From Vibrio hepatarius (lineage in GTDB: Bacteria; Pseudomonadota; Gammaproteobacteria; Enterobacterales; Vibrionaceae), in the NCBI RefSeq assembly GCF_011806575.1, contig NZ_JAATOO010000021.1:22107-86106 (forward strand): a stretch of DNA of 64,000 nt, written 5' to 3'. The notes under the pieces were generated by a model. It saw only the letters and a list, made by a program, of their open reading frames with translations, had not been told where the DNA came from and ran no database searches. Numbering within the stretch: position 1 is the first letter of the stretch; every line of letters begins with the position of its first letter. Both the position numbers and the translations under genes were made by a program. Shown here piece by piece: positions 24,801 through 33,053 of this stretch.

Positions 24801-25556
24801 TCACAGTAAAAGCTTAATTCCAACCGCAAAGGTCAGTAGTTCAAAACAAATTTTAATCACTTGGTTACTGTATTTGGTGGTTAAATGAGCGCCCAAACTG
24901 CCGCCCAAGAAAGACCCCAGCAAAAGTATTGGCAGCCACGGCCAATAGATAGGCGCACCTGCCATGGCGACCGCTACACCTCCGATGCCATTCCAGAATA
25001 GACCGACACATAACATCGTTAGTGCGACGGCTTGCTTGTAGCTGTAGCCGAACCAGCGGACAAGAAATATCGTGACGAGTAAACCCGAGCCAGCAGTTAG
25101 TGAGCCGTTGATAATGCCGATCACAACTATCCCCAATCCACCAACAATCCAGCCTTTAACATCGCGATGGGTTGGTTGCGCGGTTTGTCCCAGTTGCTTT
25201 TTCAAGCGAGAGTAAATACCGATCGCAAGGATCATAAGCCCGAGCATCTTTTCAGCGATGTGTTCTGGAATCAACAAGACAATATTGGCGCCGATAATAA
25301 CGCCGACACTCCCAACCAATACCAGATAGGTCGCGACTTTTAGGTTAAAGCTCTTGTGCTTGATATGTGTATAGGCTGCGCCTAACCCGAGTGCAACACT
25401 CGCGACTTTATGCGTCGCTAGAGCGATGGAAAAAGGCAGACCGAAGAATATCAGTAACGGGAACTGAAGTAAGCCAGCACCGCCACCTGAGAGCGACGCC
25501 AAGGTGTTGGAGATAAATGAACCAAAAAACAGTAAAAGGGAATTGAGCCAGTCCAT
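24801..25556 (-). CDS. TSUP (TauE/SafE) family permease
   Basis: This 251-aa membrane protein has two homologous halves of about four helices each, with the family signature SGGGAGLLQFPLLI near the N-terminus and NGSLTAGSGLLVTIF in the second half. TSUP proteins export sulfite or organosulfur anions. The substrate here is not known. I chose the ATG at 25556; the open frame starts with a TTG two codons earlier. It is separated from toxS by a terminator and is followed directly by the redox protein. Confidence 0.85.
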   Translation of the reverse strand: MDWLNSLLLFFGSFISNTLASLSGGGAGLLQFPLLIFFGLPFSIALATHKVASVALGLGAAYTHIKHKSFNLKVATYLVLVGSVGVIIGANIVLLIPEHIAEKMLGLMILAIGIYSRLKKQLGQTAQPTHRDVKGWIVGGLGIVVIGIINGSLTAGSGLLVTIFLVRWFGYSYKQAVALTMLCVGLFWNGIGGVAVAMAGAPIYWPWLPILLLGSFLGGSLGAHLTTKYSNQVIKICFELLTFAVGIKLLL

Positions 25557-25573
25557 GAGCAAAGCTTAAAATT

Positions 25574-25592
25574 AAGGGGCATCATGCCCCTT
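25574..25592 (-). terminator. Terminator of toxRS
   Basis: AAGGGGC / GCCCCTT stem (extendable to 9 bp around a single C) followed by TTAATTTT on the minus strand. It lies between toxS and the TSUP permease gene. Confidence 0.78.
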
Positions 25593-25604
25593 ATTTAAAT
25601 GAAG

Positions 25605-26120
25605 TTAGTTAGAGAAAAGTACCGTAGAACCGTGGTTTAAGCTAGTTAAAAGCAAGGTTTTCTCATTCACAATATCGATACGGCGGCTCTGTTGTGCGTC
25701 CATCTTGAAGATTTGCGTAATCAATGCGAGCTGCTTTTCGGTAAAGTTTTTGCTTTGGTCAGAAGAGATATCTTTGAATTCAACCGGAGAAACCAGCAAG
25801 TAGTTGTCGCTAATTTCCCACTGACCCGTTTCAGAAATGTTAATGACACTTTCACTATCTTCGTTTTCGGCAAACAGTTTTACCGTCGCCACACGAATGT
25901 AGGTTCCGTTTGGTAAGTACTTAACGTTCGAGCTAATATCGACTTTACGCAACGAACCCACTGCGGTGTCTTGCATCTGTTCGGTGATGAAAGTAACCAT
26001 CTTAGATTGCCATTCACTCGACGTAATCGCTTGTTCTACTTTTAAGTCGCTTCCCCAGTAAAGCCAACTGCTGAATAGCGCGGAAAGAGCAAGTAGTCCA
26101 ACTGCAACTTTTTGTTTCAT
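25605..26120 (-). CDS. toxS: Transmembrane regulatory protein ToxS
   Basis: The 171-aa protein has one N-terminal membrane segment (about 5-23) and a periplasmic domain. ToxS binds and stabilises the periplasmic part of ToxR and enhances its activity, including sensing of bile in vibrios. It lies 10 nt downstream of toxR in the same operon. Sequence features alone would not name it; length, topology and the toxR context do. Confidence 0.93.
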   Translation of the reverse strand: MKQKVAVGLLALSALFSSWLYWGSDLKVEQAITSSEWQSKMVTFITEQMQDTAVGSLRKVDISSNVKYLPNGTYIRVATVKLFAENEDSESVINISETGQWEISDNYLLVSPVEFKDISSDQSKNFTEKQLALITQIFKMDAQQSRRIDIVNEKTLLLTSLNHGSTVLFSN

Positions 26121-26130
26121 GTTCTTGTTC

Positions 26131-27000
26131 CTATTTGCACACTTTACTTAGGTCTTCTTGGCTCGCGTAGATTTTAAAGGTGATATTCTCACCGGAATGC
26201 TCTAGCGAGTGAATGTAGTTCAGTACCAAGTTGTTGTTCTGACCGCCTGTTGCGATCACTTCTACCGGAGCTAACTCCCCAGTATGTGTTTCGTTGTAGC
26301 GTTTAACACACTGTTCGATGGATTTCGTCCAGCGGCTGAGGTCTGGATGATTAGTTGGTGTTAGTACTGGCGTATTATCGTAGACACCGACTTCACGGAA
26401 TCGAGACTCACTTGGGGTAGTAAATAGGATGACACACAGTGGCAATAGCAATGCTAGGAGAATCAGTACTCGAGGTGGCCATTTTTTGTCCGTTTTCTCA
26501 TTAATAACAGGGGCGACAGGCGCAGACTCTGTTTCTGCTGGAGTGACCTCTGGCTCTAGAACCGACTCAACATAGCTGCTCTCCTCTGGTGTGAGTAGTG
26601 CTGCGTCTTGCTCTTCAATTGGTTCTTCAACCACAGCTTCACCGCTCATTAACGGTACCGTTCTTTCAACTGACGCGATAAGTTGGTAGCCACGCTTTGG
26701 CACAGTTTTCACAAACTGAGGAGATTTGGTTGAGTCTTGGAGAAGCTTCCTAAGCGTTGAGATAGCTTGGGTTAAGCTTGAGTCATCCACTTCGAAACCT
26801 TGCTGACGCCAGACGAAGTCATGCAACTCATTTCGAGAAACGATGGCTCCCGGATTCTCACACAACAAAGTCAGAATACGACTTTCATTGCTGCCTAGAT
26901 GCGTGGTTTCATTATCGTTTTCTTTATCTACAAGCGAATTTGTATTGGGGTCAAAGGTGAATCTATTCGCCAGATTGAACTTAGTACCTATGTTGCTCAT
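26131..27000 (-). CDS. toxR: Transmembrane transcriptional regulator ToxR
   Basis: The 289-aa protein has an OmpR/PhoB-type winged helix (about 15-112; SSLTQAISTLRKLL recognition region and VPKRGYQL wing), an acidic Pro/Glu linker (about 118-172), one membrane helix (about 175-194), and a periplasmic domain with two cysteines (Cys231, Cys288) that form the known disulfide in other vibrios. ToxR controls outer-membrane porins and virulence or bile responses. I chose the ATG at 27000; a TTG one codon earlier is in frame. The linker is the most variable part of ToxR and could give a species match. Confidence 0.97.
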   Translation of the reverse strand: MSNIGTKFNLANRFTFDPNTNSLVDKENDNETTHLGSNESRILTLLCENPGAIVSRNELHDFVWRQQGFEVDDSSLTQAISTLRKLLQDSTKSPQFVKTVPKRGYQLIASVERTVPLMSGEAVVEEPIEEQDAALLTPEESSYVESVLEPEVTPAETESAPVAPVINEKTDKKWPPRVLILLALLLPLCVILFTTPSESRFREVGVYDNTPVLTPTNHPDLSRWTKSIEQCVKRYNETHTGELAPVEVIATGGQNNNLVLNYIHSLEHSGENITFKIYASQEDLSKVCK

Positions 27001-27156
27001 CAATTTCGGCCATTCTTAGGGGTTTTTGTTATACAGAGTGCTCAATAGAAAGCACATACACTAAATTTGAGAGATGCTTATTTTTTTTGATTTTTTTGCA
27101 ACTAGCAAGGATAGTCAAAATAAAAGTAAAAAAACACTGTTTTTATCGATTCTAAC

Positions 27157-27184
27157 CTTGAATTTACAATTGTCACCCTCATTT
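27157..27184 (+). promoter_or_regulatory. Sigma-32 heat-shock promoter of htpG
   Basis: CTTGAA, a 13-nt spacer, then CCCTCATTT fits the sigma-32 consensus (CTTGAA, 11-15 nt, CCCCATNT) with one displaced base. It lies 68 nt before the htpG ATG. In V. cholerae the divergent heat-shock promoter of htpG is known to interfere with toxR at high temperature; the same layout is present here. Confidence 0.7.
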
Positions 27185-27251
27185 TTATCACCAGATTGTA
27201 TCAATCACCGCCTATTAGAGGCTTGATCAGTATAGATGTAATGGAGTTATC

Positions 27252-29156
27252 ATGAGCGAGACAACAGTACCAAATAAAGAAACTCGTGGCTTTCAATCAG
27301 AAGTAAAGCAGTTACTTCATCTGATGATTCACTCTCTTTACTCCAATAAAGAGATCTTTTTACGTGAGTTGATTTCAAACGCGTCCGACGCATCGGATAA
27401 ATTGCGTTTCCAAGCTCTATCTAACCCTGAGCTTTACCAGGGCGATGCGGATTTAGGTGTAAAGCTGTCGTTTGACGAAGCAGCAAATACGCTCACTATT
27501 TCTGATAACGGTATCGGTATGAGCCGTGAAGACGTTATCGAACACCTAGGTACGATTGCGAAGTCGGGTACCGCAGAGTTCTTCTCAAAACTGTCAGAAG
27601 ACCAATCTAAAGATTCACAACTCATCGGCCAATTCGGGGTGGGTTTCTACTCCGCGTTTATCGTGGCTGATGCCGTGACGGTACGCACTCGTGCGGCAGG
27701 TTTAGCGGCAGAGCAAGCTGTTCAATGGCATTCTGCGGGCGAAGGTGAGTACACCATCGAAAGTATTTCAAAAGAAACTCGCGGTACAGACATCATTTTG
27801 CACATGCGTGACGAAGGAAAAGAGTTTCTTAACGAATGGCGTCTGCGTGAAGTGATCAGCAAATACTCTGACCATATCGGCATTCCTGTCTCTATCCAAA
27901 CCGTCGTTCGCGACGAAGAAGGTAAAGAAACCGGCGAGAAAAAGTGGGAGCAAATCAACAAAGCTCAAGCACTTTGGACGCGCAACAAAGCGGATATTTC
28001 TGAAGAAGAGTATCAAGAGTTCTACAAGCACGTATCGCACGATTTTGCGGATCCATTAACTTGGAGCCACAACCGTGTGGAAGGTAAGAACGACTACACA
28101 AGCTTGCTTTACATTCCGTCAAAAGCACCGTGGGATATGATGAACCGCGACCACAAATCAGGTCTGAAGTTGTATGTTCAACGCGTGTTTATCATGGACG
28201 ATGCCGAGCAATTTATGCCGTCGTACCTACGTTTCGTTCGCGGTTTGATTGATTCGAATGACCTGCCATTGAACGTGTCTCGTGAGATTCTGCAGGACAA
28301 CAAAGTCACTCAATCATTACGTAATGCGTGCACTAAGCGTGTTCTTACTATGCTTGAGCGCATGGCGAAAAACGACGCAGAAAAATACCAGTCGTTCTGG
28401 AAAGAGTTTGGCCTTGTTTTGAAAGAAGGCCCAGCAGAAGACATGAGCAACAAAGAGAAGATTGCTGGTCTATTGCGTTTCGCTTCAACAGAAGTGGACT
28501 CGGCAGAACAAACGGTGGATTTAGCTTCTTACGTTGAGCGTATGAAAGAAGGTCAGGATAAGATTTACTACCTGACAGCAGACAGCTACGCAGCAGCGAA
28601 AAACAGCCCGCATTTAGAGCAGTTTAAAGTAAAAGGCATCGAAGTTGTTCTGATGTACGACCGCATCGATGAATGGTTGATGAACTACTTAACGGAATTT
28701 GACGGTAAGCAGTTCCAGTCAATCACTAAAGCTGGCTTGGACTTAAGCAAGTTTGAAGACGAAGCGGAAAAAGAGAAGCAGAAAGAGACCGAAGAAGAGT
28801 TTAAATCTGTGGTTGAGCGCACTCAGGCTTACCTAGGTGACCGAGTTAAAGAAGTTCGCACAACGTTTAAACTGGCGTCGACACCAGCGGTGGTTGTGAC
28901 AGACGACTTCGAGATGGGGACGCAAATGGCTAAGCTACTTGAAGCAGCTGGTCAAGCGGTGCCTGAAGTGAAATACATCTTCGAAATCAACCCACAACAC
29001 GAAATGGTGAAGCGTATGGCTGACGAAGCCGACGAAGAAGCGTTCGGTCGTTGGGTTGAAGTTCTGCTCGGTCAGGCAATGCTGGCAGAGCGTGGTTCTC
29101 TGTCAGATCCTTCACAATTCTTAGGCGCGGTGAACTCGCTTTTGACTAACGGCTAA
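27252..29156 (+). CDS. htpG: Molecular chaperone HtpG (Hsp90)
   Basis: The 634-aa protein has an N-terminal GHKL ATPase domain (ELISNASDASDKLRF, DNGIGM near residues 80-86, GQFGVGFYSAF), a middle domain with the catalytic arginine region (NVSREILQDN), and a C-terminal dimerisation domain. It works with DnaK in protein refolding. It is divergent from toxR, a conserved Vibrio arrangement, and a sigma-32 promoter lies upstream. Confidence 0.98.
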   Translation: MSETTVPNKETRGFQSEVKQLLHLMIHSLYSNKEIFLRELISNASDASDKLRFQALSNPELYQGDADLGVKLSFDEAANTLTISDNGIGMSREDVIEHLGTIAKSGTAEFFSKLSEDQSKDSQLIGQFGVGFYSAFIVADAVTVRTRAAGLAAEQAVQWHSAGEGEYTIESISKETRGTDIILHMRDEGKEFLNEWRLREVISKYSDHIGIPVSIQTVVRDEEGKETGEKKWEQINKAQALWTRNKADISEEEYQEFYKHVSHDFADPLTWSHNRVEGKNDYTSLLYIPSKAPWDMMNRDHKSGLKLYVQRVFIMDDAEQFMPSYLRFVRGLIDSNDLPLNVSREILQDNKVTQSLRNACTKRVLTMLERMAKNDAEKYQSFWKEFGLVLKEGPAEDMSNKEKIAGLLRFASTEVDSAEQTVDLASYVERMKEGQDKIYYLTADSYAAAKNSPHLEQFKVKGIEVVLMYDRIDEWLMNYLTEFDGKQFQSITKAGLDLSKFEDEAEKEKQKETEEEFKSVVERTQAYLGDRVKEVRTTFKLASTPAVVVTDDFEMGTQMAKLLEAAGQAVPEVKYIFEINPQHEMVKRMADEADEEAFGRWVEVLLGQAMLAERGSLSDPSQFLGAVNSLLTNG

Positions 29157-29172
29157 TAGCTAAAGATGTTCG

Positions 29173-29197
29173 AAAAGCTCGCAATTTGCGGGCTTTT
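29173..29197 (+). terminator. Intrinsic terminator of htpG
   Basis: AAAAGCTCGC / GCGGGCTTTT with one G-T pair, a 5-nt loop and T-rich tail. Confidence 0.83.
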
Positions 29198-29341
29198 TGA
29201 TTTATTTGCGCTTATCGTGAATAAAAACTGCAAAAGCGGCGGCTAAGTGTGAGTGTTTAAGCATTCTTTAGTCGTACTGCGCGCTTACAACCAAGATTGT
29301 ATGATAGAATGCAATCTTGAAACCAAGCGTACAGGTGTGTA

Positions 29342-29518
29342 ATGTGCACGCCTGTCAGATGCCAACTCCATCAATTATGTGCTCATTGTTGCAATAGAGA
29401 GCGGTGGATACCGAGATGTGGACCGAAACTTAATTGCTGCCGTCTACATTGTTTGTCGGTAACGACGCTCAAGCAATCGATTAAATGCGTAATACATGGC
29501 GTTGGTTTTTTACTGTAA
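29342..29518 (+). CDS. Doubtful cysteine-rich short ORF in the htpG-adk gap
   Basis: A 58-codon frame from ATG at 29342 to TAA carries ten cysteines, nearly all in the first 50 residues, with CAHCC and LNCC clusters. Only a poor AGG ribosome site precedes it, and its start region lies inside a hairpin (ACAGGTGTG / CACGCCTGT, 29331-29355). It may be chance: the gap is otherwise non-coding and no family is recognised. It is listed because the cysteine content is striking and the frame nearly fills the space before the inverted repeat. Confidence 0.2.
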   Translation: MCTPVRCQLHQLCAHCCNRERWIPRCGPKLNCCRLHCLSVTTLKQSIKCVIHGVGFLL

Positions 29519-29523
29519 AACAG

Positions 29524-29587
29524 TTATACCGAAACTTACCGTGAGCTGGGCTAACCCTGTTAGCTGGCATAGTGAGCTTCGGTATAA
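29524..29587. repeat. 64-bp imperfect inverted repeat in the adk leader
   Basis: The ends TTATACCGAA / TTCGGTATAA are perfect over 10 bp, the centre GCTAAC-CCT-GTTAGC is perfect over 6 bp, and the arms between are partly complementary. The whole element can fold into one long stem ending 27 nt before the adk ATG. It could be a small mobile palindromic repeat or a cis-acting leader structure. Confidence 0.6.
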
Positions 29588-29614
29588 ATTATTATTATCT
29601 TAAGAGGATTAAAC

Positions 29615-30259
29615 ATGCGCATCATTCTTCTAGGTGCTCCAGGTGCAGGTAAAGGCACACAAGCTCAATTCATCATGGAGAAATACGGTATTCCACAAAT
29701 CTCTACTGGTGACATGCTACGTGCTGCAATCAAAGCAGGTACTGAGCTTGGTAAACAAGCTAAAGCTGTAATTGATGCTGGTCAGCTAGTTTCTGATGAA
29801 ATCATTCTTGGTCTAATCAAAGAGCGTATCGCTCAAGATGATTGCGAAAAAGGTTTCCTACTAGATGGCTTCCCGCGCACTATCCCTCAGGCTGATGGCC
29901 TAAAAGAAATGGGCGTAGACGTTGACTACGTAATCGAATTTGACGTCGCTGATGACGTAATTGTTGAGCGTATGGCTGGTCGTCGTGCTCACCTTGCTTC
30001 AGGTCGTACATACCACATTGTGTACAACCCACCTAAAGTAGAAGGCAAAGATGACGTAACGGGTGAAGATCTTGTTGTTCGTGATGACGACAAAGAAGAA
30101 ACCGTGCGTGCACGTCTTGGTGTTTACCATGACCAAACGGCTCCTCTTATCGCTTACTACGGTAAAGAAGCTGAAGCAGGCAACACTAAGTACCTAAAAT
30201 TTGACGGTACTAAGCAAGTTGCTGAAGTAAGTGCAGACATCGAGAAAGCACTGTCTTAA
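29615..30259 (+). CDS. adk: Adenylate kinase
   Basis: The 214-aa enzyme interconverts ATP + AMP and 2 ADP. The P-loop GAPGAGKGTQ is at 7-16, the AMP-binding region follows (STGDMLRAA), then DGFPRT near 84-89, and a LID domain without zinc cysteines (about 122-159), the usual gram-negative form. It follows htpG after a 458-nt gap with structured RNA features and has its own terminator. Confidence 0.98.
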   Translation: MRIILLGAPGAGKGTQAQFIMEKYGIPQISTGDMLRAAIKAGTELGKQAKAVIDAGQLVSDEIILGLIKERIAQDDCEKGFLLDGFPRTIPQADGLKEMGVDVDYVIEFDVADDVIVERMAGRRAHLASGRTYHIVYNPPKVEGKDDVTGEDLVVRDDDKEETVRARLGVYHDQTAPLIAYYGKEAEAGNTKYLKFDGTKQVAEVSADIEKALS

Positions 30260-30319
30260 TTTGTGACTCAATTATTTGAGCAAGACTTCGAGTAAGTTTT
30301 GAAATTTGTTATAGTGAAG

Positions 30320-30344
30320 GCGACCTTTTTAGGTCGCTTTTTTT
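30320..30344 (+). terminator. Intrinsic terminator of adk
   Basis: GCGACCT / AGGTCGC stem with a T4 loop and a T7 tail. Confidence 0.93.
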
Positions 30345-30410
30345 ATGCTTACACATTGATCTATAACGGTGTTATAACGTAAATAGCTAATTTAGTGGCG
30401 GTAGGATTCT

Positions 30411-31367
30411 ATGCAAAATAATAACAAACAAGGTGTGTTGCTGGTTAACCTAGGCACACCAGACGAGCCAACTGCGCCTGCGGTGAAACGTTTTTTAAGC
30501 CAGTTTCTACACGACAAGCGTGTGGTAGATATGACACGTTGGTTGTGGTGTCCGATTTTACACGGTGCGATTTTACCGATCCGTGCACCTAAAGTGGCCA
30601 AGTTATATCAATCAGTGTGGATGGATGAAGGCTCGCCGCTGATGGTTTACTCTCAAAGACAAGCCGCAAAGCTCAAAACGTTGCTACAGGTGCCTGTCGA
30701 GCTCGGTATGACTTACGGTAATCCGAGCTTAGAAGCGGGTGTTAAGGCGCTAGTCGAGCAAGGTGTCGAAGAAGTGATCGTATTGCCTCTGTATCCTCAG
30801 TATTCAGGAACCACCACGGCGGCAGCGTTTGATGGACTCGCGAAAGCACTCAAGCAAGTGCCTGTGATGCCGGCATTGCAGTTTATCAGCGATTATCACG
30901 ATCATCCGCTGTACATCAAAGCACTCGCAGAGAGCGTTCGTCGTTCATGGGAGCAAAAAGGTAAGGGTGACTACCTACTATGTTCTTACCACGGTATTCC
31001 TAAGCGTTATGCGGACAATGGCGACGTTTATCCAATACATTGTGAGCGTACAACCACGTTACTAGGGCGTGAGTTAGGTTTAGAGCCAAACCAAATTGGT
31101 ATGACTTATCAGTCTCGATTTGGTAGAGAAGAGTGGTTGAAGCCATATACAGATAAGACGTTAGAGACGTTGCCTAGCAAAGGCGTACAAAATCTAGATG
31201 TTATCTCTCCGGCGTTTTCTTCTGATTGTTTAGAGACACTTGAAGAACTCTCTGACCAGTGTCGTGAGCTGTTTATGGAACACGGTGGTGGACGATTTAA
31301 CTTCATCCCTTGTTTGAATGATGACGATTTGCACATCGAAATGATGGTGGATTTGATCAAAAACTAG
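30411..31367 (+). CDS. hemH: Ferrochelatase
   Basis: The 318-aa enzyme inserts Fe2+ into protoporphyrin IX, the last step of heme synthesis. The N-terminus GVLLVNLGTPDEP, the catalytic-histidine motif SYHGIPKRY (about 195), and SPAFSSDCLETLEEL near 267 are all in place. It has the same order after adk as in E. coli and is flanked by terminators, so it is monocistronic. Confidence 0.97.
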   Translation: MQNNNKQGVLLVNLGTPDEPTAPAVKRFLSQFLHDKRVVDMTRWLWCPILHGAILPIRAPKVAKLYQSVWMDEGSPLMVYSQRQAAKLKTLLQVPVELGMTYGNPSLEAGVKALVEQGVEEVIVLPLYPQYSGTTTAAAFDGLAKALKQVPVMPALQFISDYHDHPLYIKALAESVRRSWEQKGKGDYLLCSYHGIPKRYADNGDVYPIHCERTTTLLGRELGLEPNQIGMTYQSRFGREEWLKPYTDKTLETLPSKGVQNLDVISPAFSSDCLETLEELSDQCRELFMEHGGGRFNFIPCLNDDDLHIEMMVDLIKN

Positions 31368-31395
31368 TTCTTTCTCCTATCAGAAACCTCAATAG

Positions 31396-31419
31396 AAAAG
31401 GCCACTTGCGGCCTTTTTT
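31396..31419 (+). terminator. Intrinsic terminator of hemH
   Basis: AAAAGGCC / GGCCTTTT stem with a 6-nt loop and a T tail. Confidence 0.88.
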
Positions 31420-31685
31420 CATTTCTACCGCTGTTCTTTTGTCTTGTTACACCGCTTCCTACCTAGAATCGACCCCTGTTTGAAATCCTGATTCGAGTGA
31501 TCGAGATCTGATTTTTTTTATCGAAAATTAACTCGCTTAAAAAAGTCTGCGTGATCCATTTATCGTTATTGATGACTTTATTGGTATTTTATGTGTTTTA
31601 GATCACTAAAAGTCATTTTTTGTATTTTTGTATTTTTTATAACTAATTGTTTTTATTTGATTTTAATGGCGTGTGATTTTTAAAA

Positions 31686-31709
31686 GTGAGGAAGATCTCA
31701 CTAGTGAGA
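31686..31709. promoter_or_regulatory. Palindromic operator cluster upstream of the KdgM-like porin
   Basis: Two palindromes share an arm: GTGAG-N6-CTCAC (31686-31701) and the perfect 14-mer TCTCACTAGTGAGA (31696-31709). A third palindrome TTTTAG-ATCA-CTAAAA lies at 31596-31611. The rest of the 475-nt gap (31368-31842) is very AT-rich with no gene. The regulator is unknown. Confidence 0.45.
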
Positions 31710-31842
31710 GATTTATTTTTCTTCGTGAATTAATTTAGCCAGTATGAAAGCCAAGCCAGGGAGGCTCTCCCATTTTGCGGTTAATTAGTGATAAAAACTA
31801 AGTTTGTGCCGCGGCTAATTTTAAGACTAAGGTAGATTAAAC

Positions 31843-32511
31843 ATGAAAAAACAATTCACTCTAGGCGCACTTTCGCTACTTTTCGCTTCAACTGCTTTTG
31901 CCGGTTCTTCGTACGTAACGGGTAACGTACAGCTTCACTCTGATGCAGATAAAATGCACGGTTCAGATGTAACTTCAACACTAGAAGCAGGCCACACGTT
32001 CGACAACCAAATGGGCGGTTTTACCGTTTACACTGAGTTTGATGGTATTCAACTTGGTGAGATCGAAGAAGTAAACGGTCAATCTATGCAAGACGAAGTG
32101 TACGTCACTGTAGGTGGTGAGCAGTCTTTTCAAATTACCGACAATCTATGGGTAGCCGCGGGTTACCAACACTTGTTCCATGAAGGTGAAAGCCTACAGT
32201 ACCGCCCATTGGTTAAAATTGGCTACAACTTTGACAACGGTCTATCAATCAGCAACCGTACTCGTGCGCACATCGATGCAACTAGCAACGACGCTGATAC
32301 GGACTACCGCATGGACAACCGCATTGCTTACACGGTGAATGAAGACCTAGCACTAAGCTACAACAACGTGTACATGATCGATGCAGAAGTTATGGATCAT
32401 GAGTTGCGTGCTACTTGGACGCGCAACGGCGTTCAACCATATTTTGAGTACCGTAACCAAGGCGACAACACAAACAACGCGTTCGTGTTCGGTGCTTCTT
32501 ACGGTTTCTAA
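31843..32511 (+). CDS. Small outer-membrane beta-barrel, KdgM/NanC-like
   Basis: The 222-aa protein has a 20-residue signal peptide ending AFA and a mature part of alternating amphipathic strands, ending in the outer-membrane signature FGASYGF. The length and strand count (about 12) fit the KdgM family of monomeric oligosaccharide channels, whose members pass acidic sugars such as oligogalacturonate or sialic acid. I am sure of the barrel, less of the family. It has a long AT-rich upstream region with palindromes and its own terminator. Confidence 0.68.
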   Translation: MKKQFTLGALSLLFASTAFAGSSYVTGNVQLHSDADKMHGSDVTSTLEAGHTFDNQMGGFTVYTEFDGIQLGEIEEVNGQSMQDEVYVTVGGEQSFQITDNLWVAAGYQHLFHEGESLQYRPLVKIGYNFDNGLSISNRTRAHIDATSNDADTDYRMDNRIAYTVNEDLALSYNNVYMIDAEVMDHELRATWTRNGVQPYFEYRNQGDNTNNAFVFGASYGF

Positions 32512-32539
32512 CCTTTTTCTAAAACTGTCCTTGTAATAA

Positions 32540-32564
32540 AAAGCCCGGCTCATCACCGGGCTTT
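32540..32564. terminator. Bidirectional terminator between the barrel gene and the copA operon
   Basis: AAAGCCCGG / CCGGGCTTT stem with a 7-nt loop. T-rich sequence follows on both strands. Confidence 0.9.
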
Positions 32565-32604
32565 ATTTGATCGCAATGTTTGTATTAAGCGACTTTAACT
32601 AAGG

Positions 32605-33045
32605 TTACTTTCCTTCGTAACGACGGTACTCAAACACTTGGCCTTTTTCGTTAAAGGCGTAAACCGTGTAAGCGTCTTGTTTGTCACCGTATTCCATTCC
32701 CGGTGAACCCATTGGCATACCAGGAACCGCTAAACCTTTCGCGTTGCGTGGTGGGTTTTCTAAGAATGCTTTGATGTCTTCTGCTGGGATATGACCTTCA
32801 AAGACGTAGCCGTCGATCTCGGCAGTATGACAAGATGCCAACTCCGGAGTGATACCAAGCTTTTGCTTTATCGGGTTCATGTTTTCGTGCAGTTGTTCGG
32901 TGACGTCGAATCCTGCGTCTTTCATGTGTTTTGTCCACTCCGTACAACAGCCGCAATAAGGCGATTTATGATTCAGTACGTCTGTCGCCAGTGCTTGACC
33001 TGATAGCAACATAAATGCTGCGAGTGAGAGAGCTTTAACTTTCAT
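32605..33045 (-). CDS. DUF411 periplasmic metal-binding protein
   Basis: The 146-aa protein has a 20-residue signal peptide (ending ALA) and a mature DUF411 domain starting with the metal-binding motif YCGCCTEW (Cys31, Cys33, Cys34). A further Cys-His (SCHTAEIDGY) and the Met-rich segment PGMPMGSPGMEYG suit Cu(I) binding. It lies 8 nt after copA in the same operon, which supports a periplasmic copper-handling role (inference from context; the family function is not firmly established). Confidence 0.88.
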   Translation of the reverse strand: MKVKALSLAAFMLLSGQALATDVLNHKSPYCGCCTEWTKHMKDAGFDVTEQLHENMNPIKQKLGITPELASCHTAEIDGYVFEGHIPAEDIKAFLENPPRNAKGLAVPGMPMGSPGMEYGDKQDAYTVYAFNEKGQVFEYRRYEGK

Positions 33046-33053
33046 AGGAACCT

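Noticed and set aside
31591..31686. About 30-codon very hydrophobic frame in the hemH to KdgM-like gap
   Set aside because: No ribosome site, extreme AT content and T-rich codons explain the Phe/Ile/Leu bias; it also crosses the palindromic site at 31596.
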